A stretch of DNA of 64,000 bases from Cohnella thailandensis (GCF_014212135.1 NZ_JACJVQ010000002.1:248001-312000), one strand, 5' to 3'. Numbered from the stretch's first letter, positions 44,692-54,779 are shown. The notes: generated by a model not told the origin, from the sequence alone. Translations and numbers: made by a program.

Positions 44692-46323
44692 TCATTGACC
44701 GTTCTGCGCATCGTAATTCTTGATGTATTCGTCCAGTAAGGCCTTCCCACCCTGATCCATGTACTGTTGAACCGAGGATTTGTACAGACTGTCGAATTCG
44801 GCCGGCTTAGCAACAATGAGTTTGGCGAGCAATTGAGCCGACAGATTCGTGAGCTGTGTGCGGTATTTCGATTCAGCTTCATTCGGCATCGAATAGTAGT
44901 AAGGTGCGTAATAGTCTTCCATCGATACCTTTAACGCGTTCTCCACCTCTTTCTCAAAACCCGGATATCCGGCAGAAACGGCTGCCGCATTCTTCTCCGG
45001 ATCTCCGAGCTCGATACCATTCGAGAGGATATCGTAGTCGAGGTTGTTCGCCACCGTCATCATCTTATCGCCTGATGTCGTCGTTCCCGTCTGGACCGGA
45101 ACGCCATTCACCATGTTGTAGTCCTCGCCTTCCTTACCATTCTGGAGGAAGAGGGTATTTTTAGGGTCGGCCATCCAGTTCAGGTACTGGATCGCGAGGT
45201 CAGCGTTCTTGCTGAATTTGGGCACAAAGATATATATGCCATTCGGGCTGTACCCTTGCTTAGGATGTTTACCCGCATCATTCTGCCACGGACCGATCGG
45301 AATAAGCTCTGCGTCCGGGACGTTTGCTTTGAGGTTGGTGTAGATGCCGGGAGCGGTTCTGTACGGGCCGTCCCAGTTCGTGTGAAACGCTCCGACTTTG
45401 CCGTTGGAAATATCGGCGTCGCTCTGTTTACCATCCTTGTCGGTCGCGAAGTACGGGCTTATCAACCCCTCGTGATACATCTTGTTCAGATATTGGACGG
45501 CTTTATCATACCCCGGCAAATTCCACGGCGGTACAGACAAGTTTGAGGCTTGAAGCGTAGCAAATTCTTTTTCCGAGAGGTTGGATGGTTTAAAGGCTTC
45601 AAAAATATTGCCCACCCCCGGATTGGTAGAACTCAAGGTATATGCATAAGGAATAACTCCGGATACGTTTCCAGGATTCTTCTCCTTAAATGCTACCATG
45701 GTTTCATAGAACTGTTCCGCTGTCGTGGGGACAGGGAGCCCCAGTTTATCGAGCCAGTCTTTGCGAATAAAGGTATTAAATCCCGCGAGAAACGTCCTTT
45801 TTGCCGGTATGGCATATTGCTTGCCGTTAAATTGACCATACTTTAGAATATCGTCTCCAAGGTAGTCTGTGAGAGCAGATCCATGTTGTTCGAGAACGGG
45901 ACCCAGATCCGTCAACCCGCCTTGCTGCACATATTTATAAACGGTTGCTGAGTCGTACGTGAATACAATGTCAGGAGCATCGCTGGATGCCATCAATACG
46001 TTCAGCTTTTCTACTTCCTGGGATCTGGGGACGGTAACGAAATTAACGGTGGCATTATACTGCTTGCCGAAATTATCGTTGATGTACTTTGTCCAGTAGT
46101 TATTGTTCAAGTCCGGTTGTCCAGGTTTGCCTCTGTCGAAAACTTCGACCGTCAATGTTCGATGTTTTTTTGAGGTGCTTTCGCTTGCCGTATTTTGCGT
46201 ACTGCTTGATGGTTCGGTGTTACCTGACGTTTGGTTGCCATTTGACGAACAGGCTGACAATGACGACCCAAGCATTAGCGTCGCAAAAGCAATAGAGATA
46301 AATTTACGTGCCCCCGCCTTCAT
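44692..46323 (-). CDS. Extracellular sugar-binding lipoprotein, LipO/YtcQ type
   Basis: 543-residue solute-binding lipoprotein. The signal peptide ends in SLSAC with Cys25, followed by a Ser/Thr/Asn-rich linker. The mature part begins TLTVEVFDRGKPGQPDLNNN. The start at 46323 has AAAGGAGAGG upstream; the frame extends to 46392 without a site. Unlike most operons here, it is third, after both permeases. It ends 176 bases before the unrecognised glycosidase-like gene. The ligand is unknown. Confidence 0.92.
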   Translation of the reverse strand: MKAGARKFISIAFATLMLGSSLSACSSNGNQTSGNTEPSSSTQNTASESTSKKHRTLTVEVFDRGKPGQPDLNNNYWTKYINDNFGKQYNATVNFVTVPRSQEVEKLNVLMASSDAPDIVFTYDSATVYKYVQQGGLTDLGPVLEQHGSALTDYLGDDILKYGQFNGKQYAIPAKRTFLAGFNTFIRKDWLDKLGLPVPTTAEQFYETMVAFKEKNPGNVSGVIPYAYTLSSTNPGVGNIFEAFKPSNLSEKEFATLQASNLSVPPWNLPGYDKAVQYLNKMYHEGLISPYFATDKDGKQSDADISNGKVGAFHTNWDGPYRTAPGIYTNLKANVPDAELIPIGPWQNDAGKHPKQGYSPNGIYIFVPKFSKNADLAIQYLNWMADPKNTLFLQNGKEGEDYNMVNGVPVQTGTTTSGDKMMTVANNLDYDILSNGIELGDPEKNAAAVSAGYPGFEKEVENALKVSMEDYYAPYYYSMPNEAESKYRTQLTNLSAQLLAKLIVAKPAEFDSLYKSSVQQYMDQGGKALLDEYIKNYDAQNGQ

Positions 46324-46397
46324 AGAAACCTCTCCTTTAGATTTATTATTTATATAAATGTGCGAAATGAAGGACCCTTCATTCCACGCCATCTATA

Positions 46398-47255
46398 TCA
46401 ACCTTTGACGGCACCGATCATAATGCCGGATACAAAGTATTTCTGAAGCCATGGATACACCAGCAGAATCGGTATCGTGCCAAACATAATGGCTGCTGCC
46501 TTCAACGCTTCCGACGGCAAATTGACGACGGCGTTTTCGCCAGCGAAACTCTGTGAAATATTGATCACGTTATATAGCTTAAGCTGGATCGGATAATACT
46601 TCTCGTCTGAGATGTAGAAAAGAGCATCCTGGAAATAGTTCCACCGGAAGACGGCGTACAGCAAACTCATGGTGGCAAGTGCCGGCTTGGAAAGAGGTAA
46701 GACGATCTTCAGCAGAATCTGAAGGTCGTTGCATCCGTCCAGGTGGGCGGCCTCCTCCAGGCTATCAGGCAAACTCTGAAAGAACGTTTTCATAATGATC
46801 ATGTAATACACGCTCATCAGCCCCGGAAGAACCAGCGCCCATGGAGTGTTTAATAATTCCAGATTCTTTATGTTCAGATAGTCCGGAATCAAACCGCCGC
46901 TAAAATACATGGTAAACAACATCATCAGGAGAAAAATCTCTCTGCCGCGGAGTCTTTTTTTCGTCAGCGGGTAGGCGGCCAAGATGGTCGTAATCAATGC
47001 CAGCAGCACAAAACCAACCGTCAGAATGACCGAGTAGAATAAGGAATACAACATGCTGGCATCCGCAAAGACAACTTTATAAGCTTCGACATTGAAATCT
47101 ATGGGATATATGGTCACGGATTGAGATACTATGGCTCTGTTAGAACTGAATGACTGCGATAAAATATAGAGAAAAGGTACCAGGCATAAGAAAACCGCAA
47201 TTAAAATAACGAATGCAATGATATAGTCAGACATTCTCATTTTTTTAAGCAGCAT
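46398..47255 (-). CDS. Carbohydrate ABC transporter permease, LplC/YtcP type
   Basis: 285-residue inner-membrane permease. LplC landmarks are LLMMLFTMYFSGGLIPDYLN, the EAA loop LEEAAHLDGCNDLQILLKIVLP near residue 170 and the C-terminal SGIMIGAVKG. The second ATG (47255) is used because AAGGAG lies 9 bases before it and touches the first ATG at 47264. It follows LplB by 13 bases. Confidence 0.92.
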   Translation of the reverse strand: MLLKKMRMSDYIIAFVILIAVFLCLVPFLYILSQSFSSNRAIVSQSVTIYPIDFNVEAYKVVFADASMLYSLFYSVILTVGFVLLALITTILAAYPLTKKRLRGREIFLLMMLFTMYFSGGLIPDYLNIKNLELLNTPWALVLPGLMSVYYMIIMKTFFQSLPDSLEEAAHLDGCNDLQILLKIVLPLSKPALATMSLLYAVFRWNYFQDALFYISDEKYYPIQLKLYNVINISQSFAGENAVVNLPSEALKAAAIMFGTIPILLVYPWLQKYFVSGIMIGAVKG

Positions 47256-47268
47256 GGTCGCCATCTCC

Positions 47269-48177
47269 TTACCAAATTCCGTTTTCGCCCAGTTTGCGGC
47301 TAATATAATTGGAACTTAACAAAAATATCAAACAAATAACGGACTGGAACAAGCCGACTGCCGTACCTAACGAAAAGTCCGCGGTTTGAATGCCGACTCG
47401 ATAAACATAAGTGCTGATCACATCGCCGAAATCCATAACAAGGTTGTTTTGGATGTTGAAGGGACGATCGAAGTTAATCGCCATAATATTGCCGATTTGG
47501 AGAATCAAAAGTATGACGATGGTCGGCCGAATACCCGGCAACGTAATATGCCACATTTTCCTAAACCTTCCTGCTCCATCTGCTTCAGCAGCTTCATATA
47601 ATTGGTTGTCAATTCCCGTCATCGCTGCTAGATACAAAATCGTTCCCCACCCCGCATTCTGCCAGATGCCGACAAAAATATAAGTTGCAACCCACGCGTA
47701 TTTATCCGTAAGGAACGGAAAGGTCTGACCTCCCATATCGACAATCAAGGAGTTGAGCATGCCTGTGGGAGAAAACAATTGGGCAACGATTCCGCCAATA
47801 ATGACCCAAGAAAGGAAATGGGGCAGGTACAAGATGGTCTGGCTTACCTTCTTAAACTTCGTCCATACCAGTTCATTGATCAAAATAGCCAAAATAATCG
47901 GCGCCGGAAATCCTACGATCAGATCCAAACCGTTCAACACCAACGTGTTCCTTACCACTTGATAGAATTGCTTCGAGGAAAAAATGTGTTCAAAGGTTGC
48001 AAAATGATTCCAGGGACTATTGTTGATGCCCTGAAAAATGTTGTAATCCTTAAAAGCGATCTGTATGCCGTATATGGGGGCGTATTTAAAAATCAATAAA
48101 TAAACAACAGGGATAACCAACATCAAATAGAGAAGATAATCACGTTTAATGTAGTAAAAGATCCCTTTTTTCACCAT
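47269..48177 (-). CDS. Sugar ABC transporter permease, LplB type
   Basis: 302-residue inner-membrane permease and first gene of its operon. It has the LplB signature QIAFKDYNIFQGINNSPWNH and YLPHFLSWVIIGGIV; the EAA loop is YEAAEADGAGRFRKMWHITLP near residue 200, and the C terminus is RKLGENGIW. The ATG at 48177 has GGAGG 9 bases upstream; the TTG at 48186 is adjacent to that site and unlikely. The operon is divergent from the AraC gene at 48296. Confidence 0.93.
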   Translation of the reverse strand: MVKKGIFYYIKRDYLLYLMLVIPVVYLLIFKYAPIYGIQIAFKDYNIFQGINNSPWNHFATFEHIFSSKQFYQVVRNTLVLNGLDLIVGFPAPIILAILINELVWTKFKKVSQTILYLPHFLSWVIIGGIVAQLFSPTGMLNSLIVDMGGQTFPFLTDKYAWVATYIFVGIWQNAGWGTILYLAAMTGIDNQLYEAAEADGAGRFRKMWHITLPGIRPTIVILLILQIGNIMAINFDRPFNIQNNLVMDFGDVISTYVYRVGIQTADFSLGTAVGLFQSVICLIFLLSSNYISRKLGENGIW

Positions 48178-48295
48178 TAACTGCAACCTCCGTTGTCAAT
48201 GACCTCCAGGTATGATGAATCCTCACCATTTGGTCGATTTCTTGTCGGTATTGCTTTACTGCTGTAAACTTTGTTATAGAGAGGATGTGAATCCA

Positions 48296-49192
48296 GTGTC
48301 CAATAATTTTCTTCTGACTTTCTATCACCACGATTTTTTTCTTCATTATGCCTATCTTCGCAAAAGCACCGGGTCAGACTGGTTCAAAGGAACATTCCAT
48401 GCGCATCGAGGATTGGAAGTCCTTATCGTCCATGAAGGCAACGGCAAACTCATCGTCGATCAAAAAAGCTACGAATTGACTCCCGGCACGCTTTGCGTAT
48501 TTCAACCCTATCAATTGCATTTTTTACAAGCGGAGATGTCGGAGGAAACCCCTTTCGTCCGCTCGATCATTCAATTTGAGCCCTTGATGTATGAAGCTTA
48601 CTTCGAGAAATGGCCAAGTTTGTTTGCATTCTATAAGAGACTTTTGACCAGCAAACTCCCTTCTCCGTGCCTTTACAACCTCGATGAAGCGGATCAATTC
48701 CATTCCGTGTTTCAAATCTGGGAAAATCGGAAACGGACGAATGAGGAAGAATTTTCATTGTTTCTCGTTGCATTTTTCTATCAGCTTAAGTCGGTGTGGG
48801 AGCGCTATCAAAATCAGGTTGAGCTAAGCGCCGTCCGTACGCCCAGTCAAATCGAACGCATTCTCGCATGGTTGGAAGCTCGATACACCGAGCCGCTGAG
48901 TCTAAATAACATGGCAAACGAATTACATCTTTCCCCCTATCTCATCTCGCATCGGTTCAAGGAATGGGTCGGAATGACCTTATCAGAATATTTGAATGAG
49001 CGTCGTTTGCAGGAATCGGTTAAACTCTTGACCACGACCAATCATACGGTCGCTCAGATCGGCGAAATAATAGGACTTGAAAACTGTTCTTATTTCTGTA
49101 AGATCTTCAAGAAAAAGTTTGGCCTCTCGCCCCATCAATACCGCAAAAAATGGTTACAATTGTTTGAATCCACCCAGAAGTCGAGTCAATGA
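48296..49192 (+). CDS. AraC-family transcriptional regulator with cupin sensor domain
   Basis: About 298 residues. The cupin half has FHAHRGLEVLIVHEGNGKLIVD and PGTLCVFQPYQLHFLQ; the C-terminal double helix-turn-helix has LSLNNMANELHLSPYLISHR and AQIGEIIGLENCSYFCKIFKK. The start is uncertain. GTG at 48296 with AGAGG about 11 bases upstream matches where the conserved domain begins; GTG 48286 and ATG 48212 are alternatives. It is divergent from the importer operon starting at 48177 and is its likely regulator. Confidence 0.88.
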   Translation: MSNNFLLTFYHHDFFLHYAYLRKSTGSDWFKGTFHAHRGLEVLIVHEGNGKLIVDQKSYELTPGTLCVFQPYQLHFLQAEMSEETPFVRSIIQFEPLMYEAYFEKWPSLFAFYKRLLTSKLPSPCLYNLDEADQFHSVFQIWENRKRTNEEEFSLFLVAFFYQLKSVWERYQNQVELSAVRTPSQIERILAWLEARYTEPLSLNNMANELHLSPYLISHRFKEWVGMTLSEYLNERRLQESVKLLTTTNHTVAQIGEIIGLENCSYFCKIFKKKFGLSPHQYRKKWLQLFESTQKSSQ

Positions 49193-49512
49193 CGATGCGA
49201 TATTGCCGATTTTACTGTTATATTTAATAGAAGCGACATATAATGCATGCGCTTACAAATGACCGTACCTCCCTTTTCGCCAGACTTTTTGCCAAACCTT
49301 TGTAGTTCCAATCGTATCACAGCCCACCTGGATAGAAGTGACCGGGCGTTGCGCCAAAATATAACTAAATTGCGGTCGGGAAGTTCCCGTGGTACTTCCT
49401 CTGTCCAACACCCGGATAGTCTTCGATTGGTGACGCTTCGCCGCCGAGGATCGTGCCTCCGCTCGAGAATAATCGCCTCCCGACGGGAACGGATTCTATG
49501 CGTTAAAAGCGA
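49193..49512. other. 320-base stretch without an intact gene
   Basis: A TATAAT at about 49239 and a cre-like TGCATGCGCTTACA at 49244-49257 suggest an abandoned plus-strand promoter, yet no gene follows. Minus-strand frames contain short readable stretches broken by stops, which may be gene remains or chance. Confidence 0.4.
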
Positions 49513-49539
49513 GGGGCCGTTCCTTTAGGGAACAGCCCC
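49513..49539 (-). terminator. Terminator after the GH29 gene
   Basis: GGGGCTGTTCC pairs with GGAACGGCCCC with one internal mismatch on the minus strand, followed by TCGCTTTTAA. It lies 17 bases after the fucosidase stop. Confidence 0.7.
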
Positions 49540-49555
49540 TTGTTGCATCATGCGA

Positions 49556-51046
49556 TTATACTTCAATGGCAAGGCAATTGAGGTATTCCGTCGGCAGCCG
49601 TTCCGGCAGCGATACGACGAGCACCCCGTACGATTGCTCGAACGGCACTTCGCCGACCCCGAGCAGGCGCACGTTTCTCACTTTTTCATCCGGTCCGATC
49701 GAACGGATGACGGCAAGACGATCTTCGGGCGCGCGCATCTGGAATGCATAGATCGTGCTGCCTTTTTGCGTGAAACGAAAATCCGACGCGCTCCATTCCG
49801 CTTTGTCTTCCTTAAAATGGTCGATCACGACGCGGGTGCCGCCTTCGCCCGACACGCGGAACGGACGGGTCCCGTATACCCCTTCCCCGCAAACCTGGAT
49901 CCAGCTTGCCATTTCCTTCAAAATGAACGTACATTCGTCATCGATCGTGCCGTCCGGCTTCTGCGGAATGTTCAACAACATATTGCCGTTTTTGGATATG
50001 ATATCTACGAACATCTCGATGACATGCCCCGGCTTTTTGTAGACCGTCTTGACATGGTAGAACCAGTCGCCGACGCAAGTGTCCGTCTGCCACGGTTCCG
50101 GCTTGATGTCGGGCTCCTGGCTGCGCTCGATATCCATCACGCCGAGGCTGTATATCTCTTTTTTGCGGTCCTTCTGATTGTAAACCGCCTTGTTCACGCC
50201 GCCGTTCAGCGCGGCGCTCGTGTTGTACAGGTGCGCGACCGCATGCAATCCCGCCAGATAATCGGGATGACCGGGATCGAAGTCCGGCTTATCCCACGTA
50301 TTGACGAACGGCAGTACGCCGTCCGAGTACAGGAGGTCCGGCTGGTAAAGATCGATCACCTCCTTGACGATGTCGAACCATCGCTGGTGCCACCATCGGT
50401 TCGGCGTATACCATGGATCCAGATCGTACATTTTTTTGCCCGGATCGTGGTGCTCGAGGTTCGGCAGGTACAAATCCTCGTACGCGGGATCGTTGCCGTC
50501 ATAGGGTACGCCTTTAAATGGCCCTTCTTTATCCCGGCCTTTGTTCCAATGGAACCAGCTGAACGTGGCGCCCAGATGCTCGGTCAGGCCGAAGGGCAGC
50601 CCTCTCTTGACCGCTGCCTGCTTCCAGAGCCCGACGATATCCTTGTTAGGCCCCATGTTCACCGAATTCCACCGGTGGATCTTGGAGCCGTAGTTAAAAA
50701 AGTTGTCGTGGTGCATGGCTTGCGCGACGAAGTATTTGGCGCCCGCAGCCACGTACAGGTCCATCAGCGCCTCGGGATCGAACTTCTCGGCTTTCCAAAG
50801 CTGCACGATGTCCTTATAGCCGAATTGCGACGGATGTCCGTAATGCCTGATATGGTACCGGTACTGCTCGGAGCCTTCGACATACATATTGCGCGCGTAC
50901 CAGTCTCCGTACATCGGGACGGACTGCGCGCCCCAGTGAGACCAGATGCCCAGCTTGGCGTCCCGGAACCAATCCGGGCACTCGAACGTTCTTAGCGATT
51001 CGAAGGTCGGTTCGAACGGACCTTTAGAAATCGGTGTCTGAAGCAT
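49556..51046 (-). CDS. GH29 alpha-L-fucosidase
   Basis: 496-residue cytoplasmic enzyme. It matches the classical GH29 pattern: WFRDAKLGIWSHWGAQSVP near residue 26, AQAMHHDNFFNYGSKIHRWN at 108-127, and the predicted nucleophile Asp242 in PDLLYSDGVLPF. The C-terminal 70 residues form a small beta domain. It is clearly different from the GH29 at 40989, which is nearer to the short form, so they may cut different fucosyl links. It is the last gene of the operon, 35 bases after the second binding protein, which links that importer to fucosylated oligosaccharides. Confidence 0.93.
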   Translation of the reverse strand: MLQTPISKGPFEPTFESLRTFECPDWFRDAKLGIWSHWGAQSVPMYGDWYARNMYVEGSEQYRYHIRHYGHPSQFGYKDIVQLWKAEKFDPEALMDLYVAAGAKYFVAQAMHHDNFFNYGSKIHRWNSVNMGPNKDIVGLWKQAAVKRGLPFGLTEHLGATFSWFHWNKGRDKEGPFKGVPYDGNDPAYEDLYLPNLEHHDPGKKMYDLDPWYTPNRWWHQRWFDIVKEVIDLYQPDLLYSDGVLPFVNTWDKPDFDPGHPDYLAGLHAVAHLYNTSAALNGGVNKAVYNQKDRKKEIYSLGVMDIERSQEPDIKPEPWQTDTCVGDWFYHVKTVYKKPGHVIEMFVDIISKNGNMLLNIPQKPDGTIDDECTFILKEMASWIQVCGEGVYGTRPFRVSGEGGTRVVIDHFKEDKAEWSASDFRFTQKGSTIYAFQMRAPEDRLAVIRSIGPDEKVRNVRLLGVGEVPFEQSYGVLVVSLPERLPTEYLNCLAIEV

Positions 51047-51081
51047 GTCAAAACCTCTCTTTGCCGTTATCTTGATTTCGC

Positions 51082-52761
51082 CTATTTCGCCATTTTATCG
51101 TAAGCGTTCTGGTAGATTTCCAGATAGCGCTTCAGCTTCAAGCCGTCGAAGCCCTTTACGTACGCGTTCCACTCGTTGTCGGTGAGCTTCTTCGAGCCGG
51201 TAATAAACTGCGCCATGTACGAACGAATATAATCGTTGATTTGCGGCCGCAGCTGGTTGACTTCCTTGGCGTCCGCCGTATCCATAAAGATGCTAAGCGG
51301 AAACGTTTCTTTCGGCTGCTTGTTCTCGTAGTTGTTTTGCGTCTCGAGGAACAGCCTGTATTCGTATCCTTCCTGGGTCATCGGATCTTTGGGAGCGACC
51401 CACGATTCGCGGATATCGCGCGTCCGCCTCGTGATGCCCATCTGTTCCCACGTCTCATTGTTGGTCGCGGCGGAAGCCATATCGAAAAATTCGGGCTTCA
51501 GCATATATCTCGCCTGTCTGCCCCGCACATCCACCGTCCCGTCCGGCGCCTTCTCCCAGTACTTTCCTTCCAGGCCGTACTCGTTCGTAATCGCGTGCTC
51601 CTCCGACCACATGTAATCCGCCATCTTGATCGCCGCGATCTGCTGCTCTTTGGATGCCTTGTTCGTGATGGCGAACTGCCCGTTGCCGTACGACTTGTAA
51701 TACCCCGTATAGGCGACGCCGTTCGGACCGGTCAGCGGCGGGATGGACACATAGTCCTTGTGCCGCGTCTGATCGGCCGCCAGGCTGAAGTACAAGCTTG
51801 GAATGCCGCCCGCGATGGCGCCGAGCACGTTATCGCCTTCCTTGTTGGCGACCTGGGTAAGCGCGTCGCCGTTTTGCGTGAACGATTCCTTGTCGATGAG
51901 ACCTTCGCCGTACAGCTTGTTCAAATATTCGAGACCTTGTCTCCATTCCGTCTTGTTCGCGGCCAGATCGACCTTGCCGTCCTTCATCGTGAAGAAGTCT
52001 TCGTCGTTGTCGTAAATAAACGCGTTCATAAGAAAATTGGAAGGGACGCCGTGCCAGGTGCCGATCGCGCCGGCAAACGGAATTTCGTCGGCTTTGCCGT
52101 TGCCGTTCGGGTCCTTCTCCTTGAACGCCTTCAGCACGTTGTAAAAGTCTTCGGTCGTTTTCGGCATTTCCAGTCCCAGACTGTCCAGCCAGGTCTTGTT
52201 GATCCATGCCTTTTGGGAGTACCAGCAATGAAAGCAGTCGTTCACGTGCGGAAGCGCATAAATATTGCCGTCCGGGGCCGTGATGGCCGCTTTGAGATCG
52301 GGATCGTCCTGGAACGCCCTCTTGATCTCGTCGCCGTACTGGTCGATCAGATCGTTGAGCGGCAGCAGCACGCCCTGCTGGCCGTAATCGATCTGTTCGG
52401 ACTGCGTAAAGTCGCCGGAGAGGAAGACGGAGGGATAATCGCCGCTCGCCATAATCAACTTTTTCTTGTCGGCCGCGTTCGCATTGGGCGTAGCGTCGAA
52501 TTTGAATTTAATGTTCAGCTTGTTTTCGATATATTGGGTAATGGCGTTTTTGTTGATATCTTCGATGCGCGGGGACAAGGACAAGAACACGTCCAGCGTC
52601 ACCGGCTTTCCGCTTGCCTGCGCCTGATCGCCTACCGTGCCGGCGGCGCCGCCGTTTCCTTGATTGCCCGTCTCTTTGTCGCCGCCGCTGCATGCGCCCA
52701 GGATGAGCGCGAATACGAGCGTGAGGATGACAACCGTTCCGGTGATCCGATTCTTTTTCAA
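51082..52761 (-). CDS. Extracellular sugar-binding lipoprotein, LipO/YtcQ type, TTG start
   Basis: 559-residue solute-binding lipoprotein. The signal peptide ends in LGAC with Cys24 and a Gly/Ser linker. It is a close paralogue of the binding protein at 55010: both contain IYALP followed by CFHCWY, and DPNGNG with EIPF/EIPL. The TTG at 52761 is chosen because GGAGG lies exactly 7 bases before it; the frame runs to 52863 without support. It is third in its operon, after both permeases and before the fucosidase, and is the likely transport partner of that channel. Confidence 0.9.
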   Translation of the reverse strand: MKKNRITGTVVILTLVFALILGACSGGDKETGNQGNGGAAGTVGDQAQASGKPVTLDVFLSLSPRIEDINKNAITQYIENKLNIKFKFDATPNANAADKKKLIMASGDYPSVFLSGDFTQSEQIDYGQQGVLLPLNDLIDQYGDEIKRAFQDDPDLKAAITAPDGNIYALPHVNDCFHCWYSQKAWINKTWLDSLGLEMPKTTEDFYNVLKAFKEKDPNGNGKADEIPFAGAIGTWHGVPSNFLMNAFIYDNDEDFFTMKDGKVDLAANKTEWRQGLEYLNKLYGEGLIDKESFTQNGDALTQVANKEGDNVLGAIAGGIPSLYFSLAADQTRHKDYVSIPPLTGPNGVAYTGYYKSYGNGQFAITNKASKEQQIAAIKMADYMWSEEHAITNEYGLEGKYWEKAPDGTVDVRGRQARYMLKPEFFDMASAATNNETWEQMGITRRTRDIRESWVAPKDPMTQEGYEYRLFLETQNNYENKQPKETFPLSIFMDTADAKEVNQLRPQINDYIRSYMAQFITGSKKLTDNEWNAYVKGFDGLKLKRYLEIYQNAYDKMAK

Positions 52762-52885
52762 GATGACGCCTCCTTTTTTTTTCGCTCCAAACGTGCCAGT
52801 AACGCTGCTGCTTCCCGACAATGCTTTTGCGCGTTGCCCTTGCGTGCTCCCTCCCGGCCTCACCTCCCTTTCGTCCTTCCGCCGC

Positions 52886-53785
52886 CTATCCCTTCACCGA
52901 TCCGATCATAATGCCCTGAACGAAATATTTCTGGACGAACGGATAAATGCAAAGAATCGGAACCGTCGCGACCACAATCAGCGAATACTTCAACAAATCG
53001 CGCAATCCCTGCCTCGCCGCCATCTGATTCGCATCGACAAGGGCCGTTGCGTCTATGGTGTTGAGAATCAAAATATTCCGCAAAATGATCTGCAGCGGAT
53101 ACAACTCGGGCGACTTGAGATAAATGAGCGCGTCGAAGTATGCATTCCATATGCCCACCGCGTAGAACAGGATCAGGACGGCGATAATCGCCTTCGAGAG
53201 CGGCAGAACGATCCGCCACAAAAAACCGATGTCCGAGCATCCGTCCAGCTCCGCCGCTTCGCCAAGCTCCTTCGGAATGGTCGACTGAAAAAAGGTGCGC
53301 GCCACGATAACCTGAAAGACCGACAGCGCTCCGGGCAATACCATCGCCCATCTTGTATCCAGAATGCCGACCGCCTTGACCGTGAGGTACGTCGGGATCA
53401 GTCCGCCGCTGAACAATATCGTGAACACCAGCAGCATCATGATGAGGTTGCGCCCGACAAACGTCGATCTGGACAAAGGATAGGCAATAGCCACGGTCAT
53501 GACGACATTAATGGACACGCCCAGCAAGGTATAAATAATGGAGTTCATATAGCCTGTCAAAATCGCCGGATTGGAGAAAATGACCTTATAGCCCATCAGG
53601 CTGAAGTCGACCGGCCACAGCCATACCTCCCCGCTGACGACCGCCTGCGCCGAACTGAACGAAGAACTGACAATATAAATGAGCGGATAGAGGACGGCGA
53701 CAAGCACGCAGCAGAGAAAGATATAAATCAGCGCAAGGAAAACCCTGTCGCCGACCGATTCGCGGATCGCGGTTGCCCGGTTCAT
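52886..53785 (-). CDS. Carbohydrate ABC transporter permease, LplC/YtcP type
   Basis: 299-residue inner-membrane permease with MMLLVFTILFSGGLIPTYLT, the EAA loop LGEAAELDGCSDIGFLWRIVLP near residue 180 and the C-terminal QGIMIGSVKG. The ATG at 53785 has AGGGGGG 6 bases upstream. It follows LplB by 13 bases and precedes the binding protein by 124 bases. Confidence 0.92.
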   Translation of the reverse strand: MNRATAIRESVGDRVFLALIYIFLCCVLVAVLYPLIYIVSSSFSSAQAVVSGEVWLWPVDFSLMGYKVIFSNPAILTGYMNSIIYTLLGVSINVVMTVAIAYPLSRSTFVGRNLIMMLLVFTILFSGGLIPTYLTVKAVGILDTRWAMVLPGALSVFQVIVARTFFQSTIPKELGEAAELDGCSDIGFLWRIVLPLSKAIIAVLILFYAVGIWNAYFDALIYLKSPELYPLQIILRNILILNTIDATALVDANQMAARQGLRDLLKYSLIVVATVPILCIYPFVQKYFVQGIMIGSVKG

Positions 53786-53798
53786 GTACGTCCCCCCT

Positions 53799-54779
53799 TT
53801 ACCACAGACTGTTGTCCGAGATTCGTTTGGCAACGGCATTGACACTTAACAGCAAGACCAGATTGATCAAGGAATTGAACAGATCGACCGCGGAAGAAAA
53901 GCTGAAATTCGCGCCGAGCAGACCGATCTTGTACACATAAGTCGATATGACTTCCGAGGTGCTCACGTTGAGCGGATTTTGCATCAGATATACTTTCTCG
54001 AAGCCGACGTTCATGATTTGCCCGACGCTGAGGATCAGCAGAATGATGGCCGCGGGCGCAATGCCCGGAATATCGACGTGCCGCATCTTCTGAAGCCTTG
54101 ATGCGCCATCCACTTTAGCCGCCTCGTACAGTTCGGGATTAATGCCGGCTAAGGCAGCCAGGTAGATCACCGCGCCGTAGCCGATTCCTTGCCATACGTT
54201 GGACCATACGAAGATGCTCTTGAAATAACCCGGCGAGCCCATGAAATTAATCGATTCGAAGCCCAGACCCCGGACAATATGATCCACGAATCCAAGACGC
54301 GGCGAGAGGAAAATCATAATCATGGAAACCATGACGACGGTCGAGATGAAAAACGGAGCGAACGTCACCATCTGTACGGTCTTCTTGAACTTCACCCTCC
54401 TGATCTCATTAAGAGCGAGTGCGAGAACGATCGGGGCGGGAAAGCCGATAACAAGCGAGTACAAGCTGATCCCTAGCGTATTCTTGATGAGCAGCCAGAA
54501 GTTCGGCGACTGAAAAAAAGATTGAAAGTGCTTGAGCCCGACGAACTCGCTTCCCGTAAATCCCTTCACGACGCTGTAATCCCGAAACGCGATCTGGGCG
54601 CCGTACATCGGGATGTACTTAAAGATGACGATGTAGGCCATCGGGGCCGCTATGAGCAGGTATAGCTGCCAATGCCGTTTGATCCCCCTCCATATGCGTC
54701 CGGCATCGAGCCCTCCGCTTCTCTTGCGGCCACTGCGCATGGTATTGCCGCGCACGCCCATAACGCCGGTATTTTTCAT
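53799..54779 (-). CDS. Sugar ABC transporter permease, LplB type
   Basis: 326-residue inner-membrane permease with a longer, basic N-terminal tail than its relatives here. It has QIAFRDYSVVKGFTGSEFVGL, the EAA loop YEAAKVDGASRLQKMRHVDIP near residue 225, and ends KRISDNSLW. The start is uncertain: ATG 54779 has only a weak site, the frame runs to 54839, and an inner ATG near 54740 would give the usual length. It begins the operon LplB, LplC, binding protein, GH29, with its own promoter at 54835-54864. Confidence 0.9.
   Translation of the reverse strand: MKNTGVMGVRGNTMRSGRKRSGGLDAGRIWRGIKRHWQLYLLIAAPMAYIVIFKYIPMYGAQIAFRDYSVVKGFTGSEFVGLKHFQSFFQSPNFWLLIKNTLGISLYSLVIGFPAPIVLALALNEIRRVKFKKTVQMVTFAPFFISTVVMVSMIMIFLSPRLGFVDHIVRGLGFESINFMGSPGYFKSIFVWSNVWQGIGYGAVIYLAALAGINPELYEAAKVDGASRLQKMRHVDIPGIAPAAIILLILSVGQIMNVGFEKVYLMQNPLNVSTSEVISTYVYKIGLLGANFSFSSAVDLFNSLINLVLLLSVNAVAKRISDNSLW

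Noticed and set aside
49239..49257. TATAAT and cre-like sequence as an active promoter
   Set aside because: No gene follows in the plus direction and the -35 is poor.
49550..50995. Plus-strand frame opposite the second GH29 gene
   Set aside because: Antisense artefact.
51241..52911. Long plus-strand frame opposite the binding lipoprotein
   Set aside because: Arg/Val-rich shadow of a well-supported gene on the other strand.
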